Assembly (NCBI GenBank): GCA_021813325.1
Contig: JAKALA010000011.1
Span: forward strand, 1 to 64,000
Direction of reading: 5' to 3'
Origin: a bacterium
Lineage (GTDB): Bacteria; Verrucomicrobiota; Verrucomicrobiia; Limisphaerales; UBA11358
DNA length: 64,000 nt
The position numbers and the translations under genes are program-made. The notes under the pieces were generated by a model. That model worked only from the letters and a program-made list of their open reading frames with translations. It searched no databases and had not been told where the DNA came from. Of this stretch, positions 33,430 to 42,606 are shown one piece after another (position 1 is the stretch's first letter; every line of letters begins with the position of its first letter).

Positions 33430-35238
33430 TTATTTTTGAGATTTGCTTTTTACCAGTTCGACGATCTCCTTGACTTTCCAGGTGAGACCGTCGGTTTTGT
33501 TGATGCCCTGAATCTTGGCCTCGGCATAGCGGGACCGGAGGACGGAACCAAGCTGGCCAACGCCGTAGAGACCTTCATCGTTCATTTCCACAACGAAAAT
33601 GCGATTGAACCCGGAGAAGATGTTTTCCAAGCCGTTGGGCAAAGGATTCAAATGCCGCAAATGAATGGCGGAAACGCTGTCGCCAGCGGCACGGAAACGA
33701 TCCACGGCTTCGCGAATTGGACCTTCGGTGGAACCCCAGCCGACGAGCAGGATGTTGCCTTCCGACGGGCCATAAATCTTGGGCAACGGCAGGGTGGCGC
33801 CCAACGCTTGGAGTTTCTTGCGGCGTTTGGCCATTTGCTGCATGTGCAGTTTGGGGGAGCCGGTCGGGTGGCCGTATTCGTCGTGTTCCAAGCCGGTGGC
33901 GATGGGATAACGTCCATCCAAAATGCGAGTGCCGGGTTTCACGTGGTGGGTGAGACCGTCGGCGGTGGACAAGTCGTAGGGCTTGTGCGTGGGCACCGGA
34001 GTGAAATCTGGCGTGATGTCCTGGCAAACCTTTTCGAGATTGGGTTGCACGAAGGCTTCGATCCGCGTGGCGATGCCTTGATCAGTCAGGAACATCACCG
34101 GCACGCTGTATTTGCGGGCGATATTCACGGCTTCAATCGCCATGTAAAAACAATCTTCGACATTCGCCGGCGCAATGACGACGCGGGGCGAATCACCGTG
34201 GCCGCCGTTGATGGCGATGTTCAGGTCGGACTGCTCAATGTTGGTCGGCATGCCGGTGGAAGGGCCGCCGCGCTGCACGTTGATGACCACGAGTGGCATT
34301 TCCGCCATGACCGCCCAGCCGAGCGCTTCCGTTTTCAGCGAAATGCCGGGGCCGCTGGAGCCGGTCACCGCCACGCGCCCGGCAAAGCTGGCGCCGATGG
34401 CCATCGAGACGGAGGCGATTTCATCTTCGCATTGAATAAAAGTGCCGCCGTATTTTGGAAGTTCGCGGCGCATGATTTCCATGATGTCCGTCCAGGGCGT
34501 AATCGGATAGGCCGCCCCGAAACGCACGCCGGCGGCAATCAGACCGTAGGCGATGGCTTCGTTGCCGTTCATCACCACTTGCTGAACGCCTTTTCGCTCG
34601 CTGTCCGTGAACTGATAGGTTTCCAGCACGTTGCTGGGTGAATTGGCGTGGCCGGCGTGGAAAGCGGCCAAAGCATTGTTTAACACACTGGGATCCTTGC
34701 CGCCGAAACGTTCGCCCAAAAGCTTCTCCAGCTTGGCAACATTGAGGTCGAACATTCTGGCAATAACGCCCAGCGCATAAATGTTTTTGCCTTTGTCTTT
34801 GGCCGTGCCGCCAATGGCTTCCACCGTCAGGGACGAAATGGGGATGCCGATGTGGTGATATTCCGTTTCCCATTCGGGTTTGGGTTGAACATGGTCGGAA
34901 TCAAAAAGCACAATGCCCTTCTTTTTGAGCGAATTGATATGGCCTTCGTAACTATGCTGATAGAAGGCAAGTAAAACGTCGGCGTCATCCCCCGAGGTCT
35001 GCACTTCGCCGCTGCCGATGCGCACTTGGAAAATGGACGGTCCGCCGGAAATGGTGGACGGAATGGTCATGAACGTCATGACTTCCTGTTCGCTGCGCCC
35101 CGCCAGCCGGGCCAGGAAACCACCGATGGCCTGAATGCCGTCCTGGGAATTCCCGGCAATACGGATCACCACTTCATTGATTTTTGAGACTTTGGCCGCG
35201 CCACCCGGCGACGGAACCGCTGCAATTGCTTCGCTCAT
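33430..35238 (-). CDS. korA: 2-oxoacid:ferredoxin oxidoreductase, fused gamma-alpha subunit
   Basis: About 602 residues from ATG 35238, supported by a GAGGT Shine-Dalgarno-like sequence just upstream; the frame continues 31 residues further without homology. The N-terminal 190 residues are the gamma domain (VVIRIAGNSQDGIQAIGGFL, FQVRIGSGEVQTSGDDADVL). The alpha part follows, with FGAAYPITPWTDIMEIM, SSGPGISLKTEALGWAV and VINVQRGGPSTGMPT, all typical of KorA-type fusions. The pair would carry carbon through a ferredoxin-linked TCA step. An inverted repeat TTGACAC/GTGTCAA lies upstream. Confidence 0.88.
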   Translation of the reverse strand: MSEAIAAVPSPGGAAKVSKINEVVIRIAGNSQDGIQAIGGFLARLAGRSEQEVMTFMTIPSTISGGPSIFQVRIGSGEVQTSGDDADVLLAFYQHSYEGHINSLKKKGIVLFDSDHVQPKPEWETEYHHIGIPISSLTVEAIGGTAKDKGKNIYALGVIARMFDLNVAKLEKLLGERFGGKDPSVLNNALAAFHAGHANSPSNVLETYQFTDSERKGVQQVVMNGNEAIAYGLIAAGVRFGAAYPITPWTDIMEIMRRELPKYGGTFIQCEDEIASVSMAIGASFAGRVAVTGSSGPGISLKTEALGWAVMAEMPLVVINVQRGGPSTGMPTNIEQSDLNIAINGGHGDSPRVVIAPANVEDCFYMAIEAVNIARKYSVPVMFLTDQGIATRIEAFVQPNLEKVCQDITPDFTPVPTHKPYDLSTADGLTHHVKPGTRILDGRYPIATGLEHDEYGHPTGSPKLHMQQMAKRRKKLQALGATLPLPKIYGPSEGNILLVGWGSTEGPIREAVDRFRAAGDSVSAIHLRHLNPLPNGLENIFSGFNRIFVVEMNDEGLYGVGQLGSVLRSRYAEAKIQGINKTDGLTWKVKEIVELVKSKSQK

Positions 35239-35571
35239 GAGACCTCGGAATCTAAGATTACTGTGGCAAGGTGGATTGACGCCTGAAGACATTTCAGGGC
35301 GACACCTATGCCTTGACACGTTACGGCACATATGGTGAATGTGTCAATTTCTAATGATCTTTATATAATGTTGTTATCAAGAGGCTTATAATTCAAAACG
35401 GAACTTTTCCCGGCTGGCTTAAGTTTTTGATAAGATGTTGTAATCGCGGCTTCGGCTTAAATCAGGCGGCGGTCCCATTGAATGGCCCGCTTGGCCATGT
35501 GGGGCGGTTTCAGCGCCATTGGAATCAAAACCATCTGGCGAGAAGCAAATAAATCCCTCTTGTCACCCCGA
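35239..35571. other. Intergenic region upstream of korA
   Basis: No gene seen. TTGACAC (35313-35319) and GTGTCAA (35341-35347) form a 7-bp inverted repeat. On the minus strand the right arm reads TTGACA and could be the -35 of a korA promoter, with a poor -10 (TAACGT) 18 bp later. The rest (35400-35571) shows nothing recognisable. Confidence 0.35.
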
Positions 35572-35609
35572 AAAAGATCAGCCGGCCAAGGTTTGGGCTT
35601 GACCGGCTG
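35572..35609 (-). terminator. Rho-independent terminator
   Basis: Stem CAGCCGG-x-CAAG/CTTG-x-CCGGCTG with one internal mismatch and a 7-nt loop. A T5 tract follows on the minus strand. It closes the aldolase-like gene. Confidence 0.75.
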
Positions 35610-35641
35610 TTGGCAGTAAATGGAGACGGAACGGACTGCTC

Positions 35642-36649
35642 TTATTCCTGGTCGGTCACGGTGTCGTGGAATTTAAGAATGTCGCCCTTTTCGCCCTTAA
35701 GTTCCGCTTCCTTGAACTTGATGGCGGTGCGGGGATGCTGGTTCAACATGCCGGTGAGCAGATACGGCAAGTCGTAGCCCCAGAGCAATTGGGACCGCAT
35801 CGGCTCAATGTGGTTTTGCACGCAGTCGAGCACGGGGCGCAGTTCGTATTTTGGGTTGTGCAGGAAAGCCAGGAGCAGTTCCATCTGGCAATTGCCCGCC
35901 CCGCGGCCCAAGCCGGCCATGGTGGCATCCAGATAATTCGCCCCTTCAATGATGCCTTCAATGGTATTGGCAAAGGCCAGGTGCATGTTGTTGTGCATGT
36001 GCATGCCGACTTCCTTGCCGGAAGCTTTGCAATAATGGAGATATTTTTTTACGAGGGCCCGGATTTGTTCGCTATAGAAGGCGCCAAAGCTGTCCACCAC
36101 ATAAATCGCCTTGGCCTCGGATTTGGCCATCATCTCCAAGCCTTCGCTCAATTCGCCGTCGGGAATGGTCGAGGCGGCCATCAGGTTTAAGGTCGTCTCG
36201 TAACCCTTGTCATGCGCATCCTTGACCATGTCCAGCGCGGTGGGAATCTGGTGGATGTAAGTGGCCACGCGGATCATGTCCAACACGGAATCCTTTTTCG
36301 GAAGGATGTCCTCATGATAATCGCACCGTTCGGCATCGGCCATGACGCACAGCTTCAAACCGGTTTTATTCTCGCCCACAATGCGCCGGAGGGAATCTTC
36401 GGCGCAATACTTCCAATCGCCGTGTTCGCCGGCTTTGATGTTTTTGCGCGAGGCTTTGTAACCCAGCTCCATGTAATCCACGCCGGCGGCGACACAGGTG
36501 TCGTAAACCACCTTGACAATGTTGTCTTCAAAATGGTGATTATTCATCAAGCCACCGTCGCGGATGGTGCAATCCACGACTTTGATTTCCGGGCGATAGG
36601 AGAGCCAGCGGCTGGCCGCGTTGTCCTTGGCGGTGTGTTCAGATTTCAT
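35642..36649 (-). CDS. HMGL-like aldolase (pyruvate carboxyltransferase / 4-hydroxy-2-oxovalerate aldolase superfamily)
   Basis: A 335-residue TIM-barrel protein of the DRE-TIM metallolyase group. The metal-binding entry motif is KVVDCTIRDGGLMNN (about 23-37); the two-histidine motif is GMHMHNNMHLAFAN; DATMAGLGRGAGNCQ near 243 is the usual phosphate/pyruvate loop. Such enzymes join or split pyruvate or acetyl-CoA and an aldehyde or 2-oxoacid. The GLMNNHHF variant is the 'aldolase catalytic domain' type often found near surface-polysaccharide genes, and a glycosyltransferase gene lies next to it, but the substrate is not known. It has its own terminator. Confidence 0.8.
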   Translation of the reverse strand: MKSEHTAKDNAASRWLSYRPEIKVVDCTIRDGGLMNNHHFEDNIVKVVYDTCVAAGVDYMELGYKASRKNIKAGEHGDWKYCAEDSLRRIVGENKTGLKLCVMADAERCDYHEDILPKKDSVLDMIRVATYIHQIPTALDMVKDAHDKGYETTLNLMAASTIPDGELSEGLEMMAKSEAKAIYVVDSFGAFYSEQIRALVKKYLHYCKASGKEVGMHMHNNMHLAFANTIEGIIEGANYLDATMAGLGRGAGNCQMELLLAFLHNPKYELRPVLDCVQNHIEPMRSQLLWGYDLPYLLTGMLNQHPRTAIKFKEAELKGEKGDILKFHDTVTDQE

Positions 36650-36723
36650 GTTTCAAATTTAATTTGCGGTGCGAACGCCTATTATTTCTGAAACCGCCAA
36701 AGTAAGAACAGCCTAAAATTTGG

Positions 36724-37731
36724 CTATTTTAAAAGCAGCAAGTCTTGTAACGCGGACAAGACCTTCGCGGGGGGGGCGGCCATGAGACAATGTTTTGGCG
36801 CTTGGCAGACGGCCGAGTGCCCGCTGCACTCGCACGGTCCACCGACCAAATAGCGGTGCTTTTCTCCCAACGGTGCCCAGCGATTCGGAGAGGTTGGGCC
36901 AAACAACGACAAGGTTGGCACGCCTAAACCGGCGGCAAAATGCAACGGTCCCGTGTCACCGGAGACAAAACCTCGGGATCTGGCCAGGACGGCTAAAAAC
37001 AGAGCTAAATCAGCTATTTCTGGCAGGACTTCTGCCTCGGGCAGATGACTTTTAAGTTCATCGATCAACGACGCTTCTCGCTGACCACGGGCGGTGGTGA
37101 ACGCCAGCTTCAGCCCGGCCCCGCCAGCAAGGTGGTAAAATTCGACCCAACTTTTCACCGGCCATTCCTTCTTCGGCTGGCTGGAAGCGATGTGGCATAG
37201 AATGACGTTGTCCGACGGCAACAATCGGCGGGCTTCATCCATGAGTGTCGGATTGGGCCGGATTTCGGATTCGTAAGAACGCGGAGATGGCACCTGCCAG
37301 GCCGATAACAACTGCGCTAAACGGCGGCTTTCATGGGGCAACACTTCCGGCTCCAGCACTTGCTGATGGTAACAAAAAGTTCGCCACCAGCGACTGTGCC
37401 TCGTGGTCCAACTCAAACGCTGGCGGGATCCGATCAGCCGGCTCAGAATGGCCCCCCGATCATTGCCGGCAAAATCCACGGACCGATCAAACCGTTCCCG
37501 CCGCAGGGCGGCGATAAACGGCCAGGTTTCCGAAAGGCTCGCGTGGCCGCGATGCCGGGGCATGCCCCAGACGCGATTTAGCCAGGGAAGATGCTGGAAG
37601 AGCGGGGTCATTTCTTGCGGCACCAGCACATGCAGTTCCGCTTCGGGAAAATGTTCACGCAAGGCGCGGAGCGCGGGTGTCATGAGCACGGCGTCGCCGA
37701 AGTATTTGAATTGCAGGGCGAGAATTTTCAT
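36724..37731 (-). CDS. GT9 heptosyltransferase-like glycosyltransferase
   Basis: A 335-residue GT-B enzyme. It opens MKILALQFKYFGDAVLMTPALRAL, the usual GT9 N-terminus with GDAV, and ends with the donor-site motif SGDTGPLHFAAGLGVPT then LFGPTSPNRWAPLG. GT9 enzymes add heptose or related sugars to lipid A-core. A C-terminal Cys cluster (GPCECSGHSAVCQAPKHCL) is unusual but is seen in some members. It lies downstream of an MsbA-like exporter on the same strand (103 bp), consistent with envelope glycolipid assembly. Confidence 0.87.
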   Translation of the reverse strand: MKILALQFKYFGDAVLMTPALRALREHFPEAELHVLVPQEMTPLFQHLPWLNRVWGMPRHRGHASLSETWPFIAALRRERFDRSVDFAGNDRGAILSRLIGSRQRLSWTTRHSRWWRTFCYHQQVLEPEVLPHESRRLAQLLSAWQVPSPRSYESEIRPNPTLMDEARRLLPSDNVILCHIASSQPKKEWPVKSWVEFYHLAGGAGLKLAFTTARGQREASLIDELKSHLPEAEVLPEIADLALFLAVLARSRGFVSGDTGPLHFAAGLGVPTLSLFGPTSPNRWAPLGEKHRYLVGGPCECSGHSAVCQAPKHCLMAAPPAKVLSALQDLLLLK

Positions 37732-37834
37732 TCAAGAATCCCCGCCCAAATTTAACAAGGAAGCTAGGAAACCGGGAAAATAAAAATTTTTTGCCGGTTC
37801 CTGGTTTCTTGGATTTCTCATAAAAAACCTGGCT

Positions 37835-39658
37835 TCACGAGGCGAATTGCAGTTCGTAAAGTTTCTGATACACTCCGCCCAGTTTGACCAGTTCCTCGTG
37901 CCGCCCTTGTTCCACAATCCGGCCCTCGTCCAACACCACGATCACATCGGCGTGCCGAACGGTGGAAAGCCGGTGGGCGATGCAAACCGTGGTCCGGCCC
38001 ACCATGATTTCATCCAAGGCCGCCTGCACGGCGCGTTCGGATTCGGTGTCCAGCGCGCTGGTGGCTTCGTCCAGCACCAAAATCGGCGCGTTTTTCAGCA
38101 CGGCCCGGGCGATGGCCAGCCGCTGACGCTGGCCGCCGGAGAGGGAAACGCCTTTTTCGCCGATGATCGTGTCAAAGCCCTGGGGCTTTTGCATGATGAA
38201 TTCGTAGGCGTGGGCGCGCCGGGCGGCGGTGATGATTTCCTGCTCCCGGGCGCCCAGCCGGCCCAGTTCAATGTTCCGGCGGATGCTGTCGTTGAACAGA
38301 ATATTTTCCTGCGCCACCACGGCGATTTGATGGCGCAGGTCGCGGGTGGAAACCTCCCGCAAATCCACGCCGCCAATTTTGATGCCGCCTTTGGTCGGGT
38401 CGTAAAAGCGCAAAAGCAAGTTGGCCAGCGTGGTTTTGCCGGAGCCGCTGGCCCCGACGAGCGCCACCAACTGGCCGGCTTTGACGGTGAGATTAATGTT
38501 CCGCAGCACCGGTTTTTCGCCGTAGCTGAAATCGAGATTTTCAAAAACAACATCCGCCCGGTCGGCGTGCAACATTTTGGGTTGCACGGGTTCCGGCACG
38601 GAATTTTGCGCGGCCAGCAATTGAAAAACCCGTTCGCTGGCGGCGCGGGCCTGGTGCAGTTGGTTGTGCGTGCGCGTGATTTGCTTGATTGGCGGATAAA
38701 TCATCACAATGGCGAGCACAAACGCCGTCAAGTCGGCTTGGTGCGGGCGCTGTTCCGGTGGCAGGCTCAAAATGTAGAAAAACACCAGCGCCATGCCCAG
38801 CGCGGCGAAAAATTCCGTGAACTGGCCGGGAATTTCGTTGGCGCGGATGACCCGCATCATCTGGCCGACAAATTTCCCCGTCACGACCTTGAATTGTTCA
38901 CCGACGGTGTTTTCGAGATTGTAAGCCTTGATGACGCGGTTGCCGGTGAAGGATTCATGCATCAGGTTGGTTTGCTCGGCGTTGAAATTTTGGACGGCGC
39001 GGGCGGATTTGCGGACCTTGCGCCCGTAAATAACCATGGGCACGACGCAGATTGGAAATACGAGCATGGAAATCAGCGTGAGCTTGGGTTGGACAATGAG
39101 TTGGTAAGCCAGCAAACAAAAGATGGTCATCGGATCCTTGACAATCGAAACCAGGGTGGTGCCAACAATGCCATAAAGCGTCTGGGTGTCGCTGGTGATG
39201 CGGGCGATGAGGTCGCCGGTGCTGGTCTGGTTGAAAAAGCCGAGCGAAAGGTTTTGCAAATGGGCAAAGAGTTTGGTGCGGATGTCGGCGATGGCATGCA
39301 TGGCCGCCCAATTGGTCAAATAGGTGCTCAAGTATTGCAGGGTGTTTCGCGCCAGCATCACAAGGGGAATGACGCCAATGATCAGCAGCCACCCAAGATG
39401 ATCGTTGGCCGCCGGCGCCTGCATGTCCGGCACGATGCCCGCCAGTCGGTGCGCCACCGGATAAATCCAGTGGGGCGCGGCTTCAAGCTGCTTGTGAAAA
39501 TCGCACCGGCCTTCAAACACCAACTGAATGACCACCTTGACGCTCCCAATGAGCAGGCCGTTGACCACGCCATAAAACGTGCCGCAGAGCAAGCCCAGAA
39601 AGAATCTGGCCCGATACGGACGGACAAAACCCCAAAGCTGGCGCAAGAAATCAATCAT
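37835..39658 (-). CDS. MsbA-like ABC exporter (permease-ATPase fusion)
   Basis: About 607 residues from ATG 39658 (MIDFLRQLWGFVRPYRARF); the 26-residue upstream extension in frame lacks homology. Six membrane helices span about 15-330. The ATPase domain has Walker A ALVGASGSGKTTLANLLLRF, the signature LSGGQRQRLAIARA, Walker B PILVLDEATSALD and the H-loop CIAHRLSTVRH. A large periplasmic loop (about 50-100) is longer than in E. coli MsbA. Probably flips lipid A-core or another glycolipid made by the neighbouring transferases; homodimer expected. Confidence 0.87.
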   Translation of the reverse strand: MIDFLRQLWGFVRPYRARFFLGLLCGTFYGVVNGLLIGSVKVVIQLVFEGRCDFHKQLEAAPHWIYPVAHRLAGIVPDMQAPAANDHLGWLLIIGVIPLVMLARNTLQYLSTYLTNWAAMHAIADIRTKLFAHLQNLSLGFFNQTSTGDLIARITSDTQTLYGIVGTTLVSIVKDPMTIFCLLAYQLIVQPKLTLISMLVFPICVVPMVIYGRKVRKSARAVQNFNAEQTNLMHESFTGNRVIKAYNLENTVGEQFKVVTGKFVGQMMRVIRANEIPGQFTEFFAALGMALVFFYILSLPPEQRPHQADLTAFVLAIVMIYPPIKQITRTHNQLHQARAASERVFQLLAAQNSVPEPVQPKMLHADRADVVFENLDFSYGEKPVLRNINLTVKAGQLVALVGASGSGKTTLANLLLRFYDPTKGGIKIGGVDLREVSTRDLRHQIAVVAQENILFNDSIRRNIELGRLGAREQEIITAARRAHAYEFIMQKPQGFDTIIGEKGVSLSGGQRQRLAIARAVLKNAPILVLDEATSALDTESERAVQAALDEIMVGRTTVCIAHRLSTVRHADVIVVLDEGRIVEQGRHEELVKLGGVYQKLYELQFAS

Positions 39659-39932
39659 TGCGAACATTCTGGCAATGACTACGAAAAGTGAAAGTTTTGT
39701 TTTGAAACTATGCCACCGATGGTTCAGACGGTTCATCTACCAACCAGCGACTCCAAGCGTCGGGCCGCTTGGTTGATGAAAGTTTTGGCGCGGGTCGGGG
39801 TTGTGGACCCAGTAAGACATCCGGAGGCTGCAGTCGGCGGCTTAATGTGGCTGACTCCAGTATTGCCTGCTTTATTTAGCATTCACACTCGATCCTTGCC
39901 CGTGAAACAGCTAATCATTACTCTTCATTTTT

Positions 39933-40652
39933 ATGAGCAGTCAGTCCGCATGCAACACGCGTGAGCAGTCATTTTCCCAGGCGGGAGAAGACGCCTTGAT
40001 ATTAAAATTCTTTGCTGGGAAAAGTGATGGTTATTTTGTTGAAGTTGGGGCGAATGATCCAAAAAATCTTTCGCAAACCTTCCTTTTGGAGCAAAAGGGA
40101 TGGCGTGGCATTCTGGTCGAACCGTTGCCAGATTGTTGCGAGCGCCTCCGCGCCAATCGTCCAAGATCTCAGGTTTTTCAGGCCGCATGTGGCTCACCTC
40201 AGCAACGGGGCAAGGCATTTTTACATGTTAATGACACCGGATCAAAACTCACCTCCATTCAAACGAATGGGATGCCGGTGGCCGGGCATGAAGAGGTGCA
40301 AGTATTAACCTTGGACGAGATTTTGTCACAGGCGGGAAATCCGCGGATTGATTTTTTGTCCATTGATGTCGAAGGATTTGAAATGCAGGTGCTGCAAGGC
40401 TTCAGCCTCGAACAACATCGTCCTAAACTGATGCTGGTGGAGGACAATTATGCCAATCGCTTGCCGGTGCATCATCATATCAAAAGTCGAGGCTACCGTC
40501 TGGTTAAGCGGACCGGTTGCAACAATTGGTATATTCCCCGCGACCAGCCTTTTGACCAGACGACCTGGGAAAAACTCAAGCTGCTGCGGAAGATGTATCT
40601 GGGCACGGCTTTTCGGCGCGTCAAGGAACTGATTATACAGCCCAAGAGCTAA
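39933..40652 (+). CDS. FkbM-family methyltransferase
   Basis: A 239-residue SAM-dependent enzyme. Motif I-like YFVEVGANDPKNLSQT (about 34-49) and the family motif IDFLSIDVEGFEMQVLQGF (about 140-158) identify the FkbM group, which O-methylates sugars or other hydroxyls. First gene of a plus-strand glycan run; the enzyme probably methylates a surface sugar. The next gene, 27 bp downstream, is a fucosyltransferase. An upstream AT-rich stretch (39850-39930) may hold a promoter. Confidence 0.85.
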   Translation: MSSQSACNTREQSFSQAGEDALILKFFAGKSDGYFVEVGANDPKNLSQTFLLEQKGWRGILVEPLPDCCERLRANRPRSQVFQAACGSPQQRGKAFLHVNDTGSKLTSIQTNGMPVAGHEEVQVLTLDEILSQAGNPRIDFLSIDVEGFEMQVLQGFSLEQHRPKLMLVEDNYANRLPVHHHIKSRGYRLVKRTGCNNWYIPRDQPFDQTTWEKLKLLRKMYLGTAFRRVKELIIQPKS

Positions 40653-40679
40653 ATTAATCGAATCAGTCATTGCCATCAA

Positions 40680-41639
40680 ATGAGAAAAATCCGTATAGAC
40701 TTTTGCGATTTCGGTCCCAACTTGAGCAAGACTGACATATATTTTTATAAACTCCTAAAGGAGCGATTTAACGTGGAGCTTTGTGACCAGCCGGATTTTT
40801 TGATTTATTGTTGTGGCGGCCATTCGCACCGCCTCCATTCCTGCATTAAAATCTTTTTTTCTGGTGAATCCGACATTCCCAATTTTCAGGAGTGCGACTA
40901 TTCAATCGCTTCAGCCAAATTGGATGATCCACGCCATTTGCAATATCCCAATTATGTTCATTATGGGGAGCCGGAAGAAATCATCAAACGTAACGATGAC
41001 CCGGAAAAAATTTTGGCGGGGAAGACCAAGTTTTGCAGCTTTCTTGTCAGTGGCTACAACCCGCGTAAAAACGGCAACCGAGTGGAATTTTTTCAGAAGC
41101 TCTGCCAATACAAAAAAGTGGACAGCGGCGGTCGGAAGTTTAACAACATTGGCGGGCCGATTCCCGGCGGTCCGCGCGGGAAAATCGAGTTTCTCCGCCC
41201 TTACAAATTCAACATTGCCTTTGAAAACCGTTCGCTGGCCGGCTATACCACGGAAAAAATTTTTGAACCCATGATTTCGCGGTGCCTGCCGATTTACTGG
41301 GGCGATCCCGATATCAATGAGCATTTCAACCCGCGCAGCTTCCTGAACCGCGCGGATTTCTCCAGCGACGAGGCGCTCATTGAAAAAATCATTGAGCTGG
41401 ATCAAGACGATGCAAAATATATGGAATATCTGCGCCAGCCGTATTTCCATGACGACAGCCCCAACCAATATTTCAGCCACGAGCGCATCCTGAATTTTTT
41501 TGAAAACGTTTTTTCCAAAAAAATCACGCCTATCGCCCAAGCCCGGCGAAAATCATTTTTCGGGAAAATGTTTGGGCGCTGGAAGCTGGTGAAGCGGCAT
41601 CACTGGCATCCCATGCAGCCGCCCACTTGGCAATGCTGA
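40680..41639 (+). CDS. GT10 (alpha-1,3-fucosyltransferase-like) glycosyltransferase
   Basis: A 319-residue protein whose C-terminal half carries the GT10 donor-site motif: YKFNIAFENRSLAGYTTEKI (about 179-198), followed by SRCLPIYWGDPDINEHFNP. GT10 enzymes transfer fucose from GDP-fucose to N-acetylglucosamine-containing acceptors, in bacteria usually on O-antigen or other surface glycans (as in Helicobacter). No GDP-fucose synthesis genes are in the window. The coding region is visibly more AT-rich than the surrounding core genes. It lies between two FkbM methyltransferase genes, suggesting a methylated, fucosylated glycan. Confidence 0.85.
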   Translation: MRKIRIDFCDFGPNLSKTDIYFYKLLKERFNVELCDQPDFLIYCCGGHSHRLHSCIKIFFSGESDIPNFQECDYSIASAKLDDPRHLQYPNYVHYGEPEEIIKRNDDPEKILAGKTKFCSFLVSGYNPRKNGNRVEFFQKLCQYKKVDSGGRKFNNIGGPIPGGPRGKIEFLRPYKFNIAFENRSLAGYTTEKIFEPMISRCLPIYWGDPDINEHFNPRSFLNRADFSSDEALIEKIIELDQDDAKYMEYLRQPYFHDDSPNQYFSHERILNFFENVFSKKITPIAQARRKSFFGKMFGRWKLVKRHHWHPMQPPTWQC

Positions 41640-41676
41640 ATCAGTAAAACGAACCATAACCACGGATCAATTTCCT

Positions 41677-42606
41677 ATGCCGAGTCCATTCCCCGCTTTT
41701 GCCCGCAAGTTTTTCCGCAGCTATCGCAATGGTTCACTACCCCTCGGGCATTCGTTTGTTCGCCGCCTGTTAGAGTTGCCCCTGTCGCAATACCAAGAAA
41801 TACAATTGCGTTCAGGCCTGAAAATGAAGATAGACTTATCCAAGGGCAACCAAAATGCGATTTTTTGGAACGATGGAGACGTTGACGCACAATTATATTG
41901 GGCTATTCGCGAATTGGTTCCTGTAGGTGGGGTGTTTGTTGATTGTGGCGCGAACTGTGGATTAATGGGCTTGCTGGCACGCCAATACCGATTTGCCAAA
42001 GTAATTTTCATCGAACCGCACCCGAGGCTGGCAAAAACCATTCAAGCCAATATACAACTTAATGGTTTTGCCGACAGTTGTGAACTAATTGAAGCTGCGG
42101 TATCCAATGTGCAGGGGAAAATAAATTTTTATGAAGACCTTCAAAATGATGGCTCACACTCGATTCATGCCAGTTGGGGAAAAAATCTCAAAGTTATCGG
42201 CAACGTGCCTTGCATGACCTTGGGGGAAATCATTGATTCCAGAAAATTAAACGGGATTGATTTTTTGAAAATAGACACTGAAGGCAATGATTTGAATGCG
42301 TTAAAAAGCCTGGGAAACTATCTTCGTCCTGATTTTTTAAAAATGGTTTATGTGGAAATGACGAATGATCGCGAGGAGGCGGCTGACTTGATGATGTCGC
42401 ATGGATTTATTGGCTTTGGATCTGCTGCGGGGAATCGGCGCGTTAAAGCGGGCCAACAGCGCGCCTACGAGGCTGGGCGTCAAACTAATTTTTTTGAACC
42501 GTTTGACCTGAAGATTCATTGCGACGGGGATGTTTTGTGGTGTGGCAGAAATTCAGCGTTGGCCGCTCATTTAACCAAGCTTTGCAAGATCACCTTGATC
42601 CGATGA
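41677..42606 (+). CDS. FkbM-family methyltransferase
   Basis: A 309-residue SAM-dependent enzyme with GVFVDCGANCGLMGLLARQ (about 86-104) as motif I, VIFIEPHPRLAKTIQANI as the acidic SAM-ribose loop and IDFLKIDTEGNDLNALKSL (about 194-212) as the FkbM hallmark. Only low resemblance to the first FkbM protein of this cluster, so they probably methylate different positions. Its stop overlaps the start of the next gene by 4 bp. Base composition is AT-rich like its neighbours, which hints at a transferred block. Confidence 0.85.
   Translation: MPSPFPAFARKFFRSYRNGSLPLGHSFVRRLLELPLSQYQEIQLRSGLKMKIDLSKGNQNAIFWNDGDVDAQLYWAIRELVPVGGVFVDCGANCGLMGLLARQYRFAKVIFIEPHPRLAKTIQANIQLNGFADSCELIEAAVSNVQGKINFYEDLQNDGSHSIHASWGKNLKVIGNVPCMTLGEIIDSRKLNGIDFLKIDTEGNDLNALKSLGNYLRPDFLKMVYVEMTNDREEAADLMMSHGFIGFGSAAGNRRVKAGQQRAYEAGRQTNFFEPFDLKIHCDGDVLWCGRNSALAAHLTKLCKITLIR

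Noticed and set aside
33139-34641. A 500-residue plus-strand frame opposite korA/korB
   Set aside because: Antisense shadow of two strongly supported oxidoreductase subunits; no recognisable domain.
35313-35347. FNR/CRP-type operator upstream of korA
   Set aside because: The inverted repeat TTGACAC/GTGTCAA has a 21-bp gap, far from the spacing of FNR or CRP sites.
37847-39691. A 614-residue open frame on the plus strand opposite the ABC exporter
   Set aside because: It is the exact antisense of a well-supported MsbA-like gene and has no domain or family motif; long antisense frames are common in GC-rich coding DNA.
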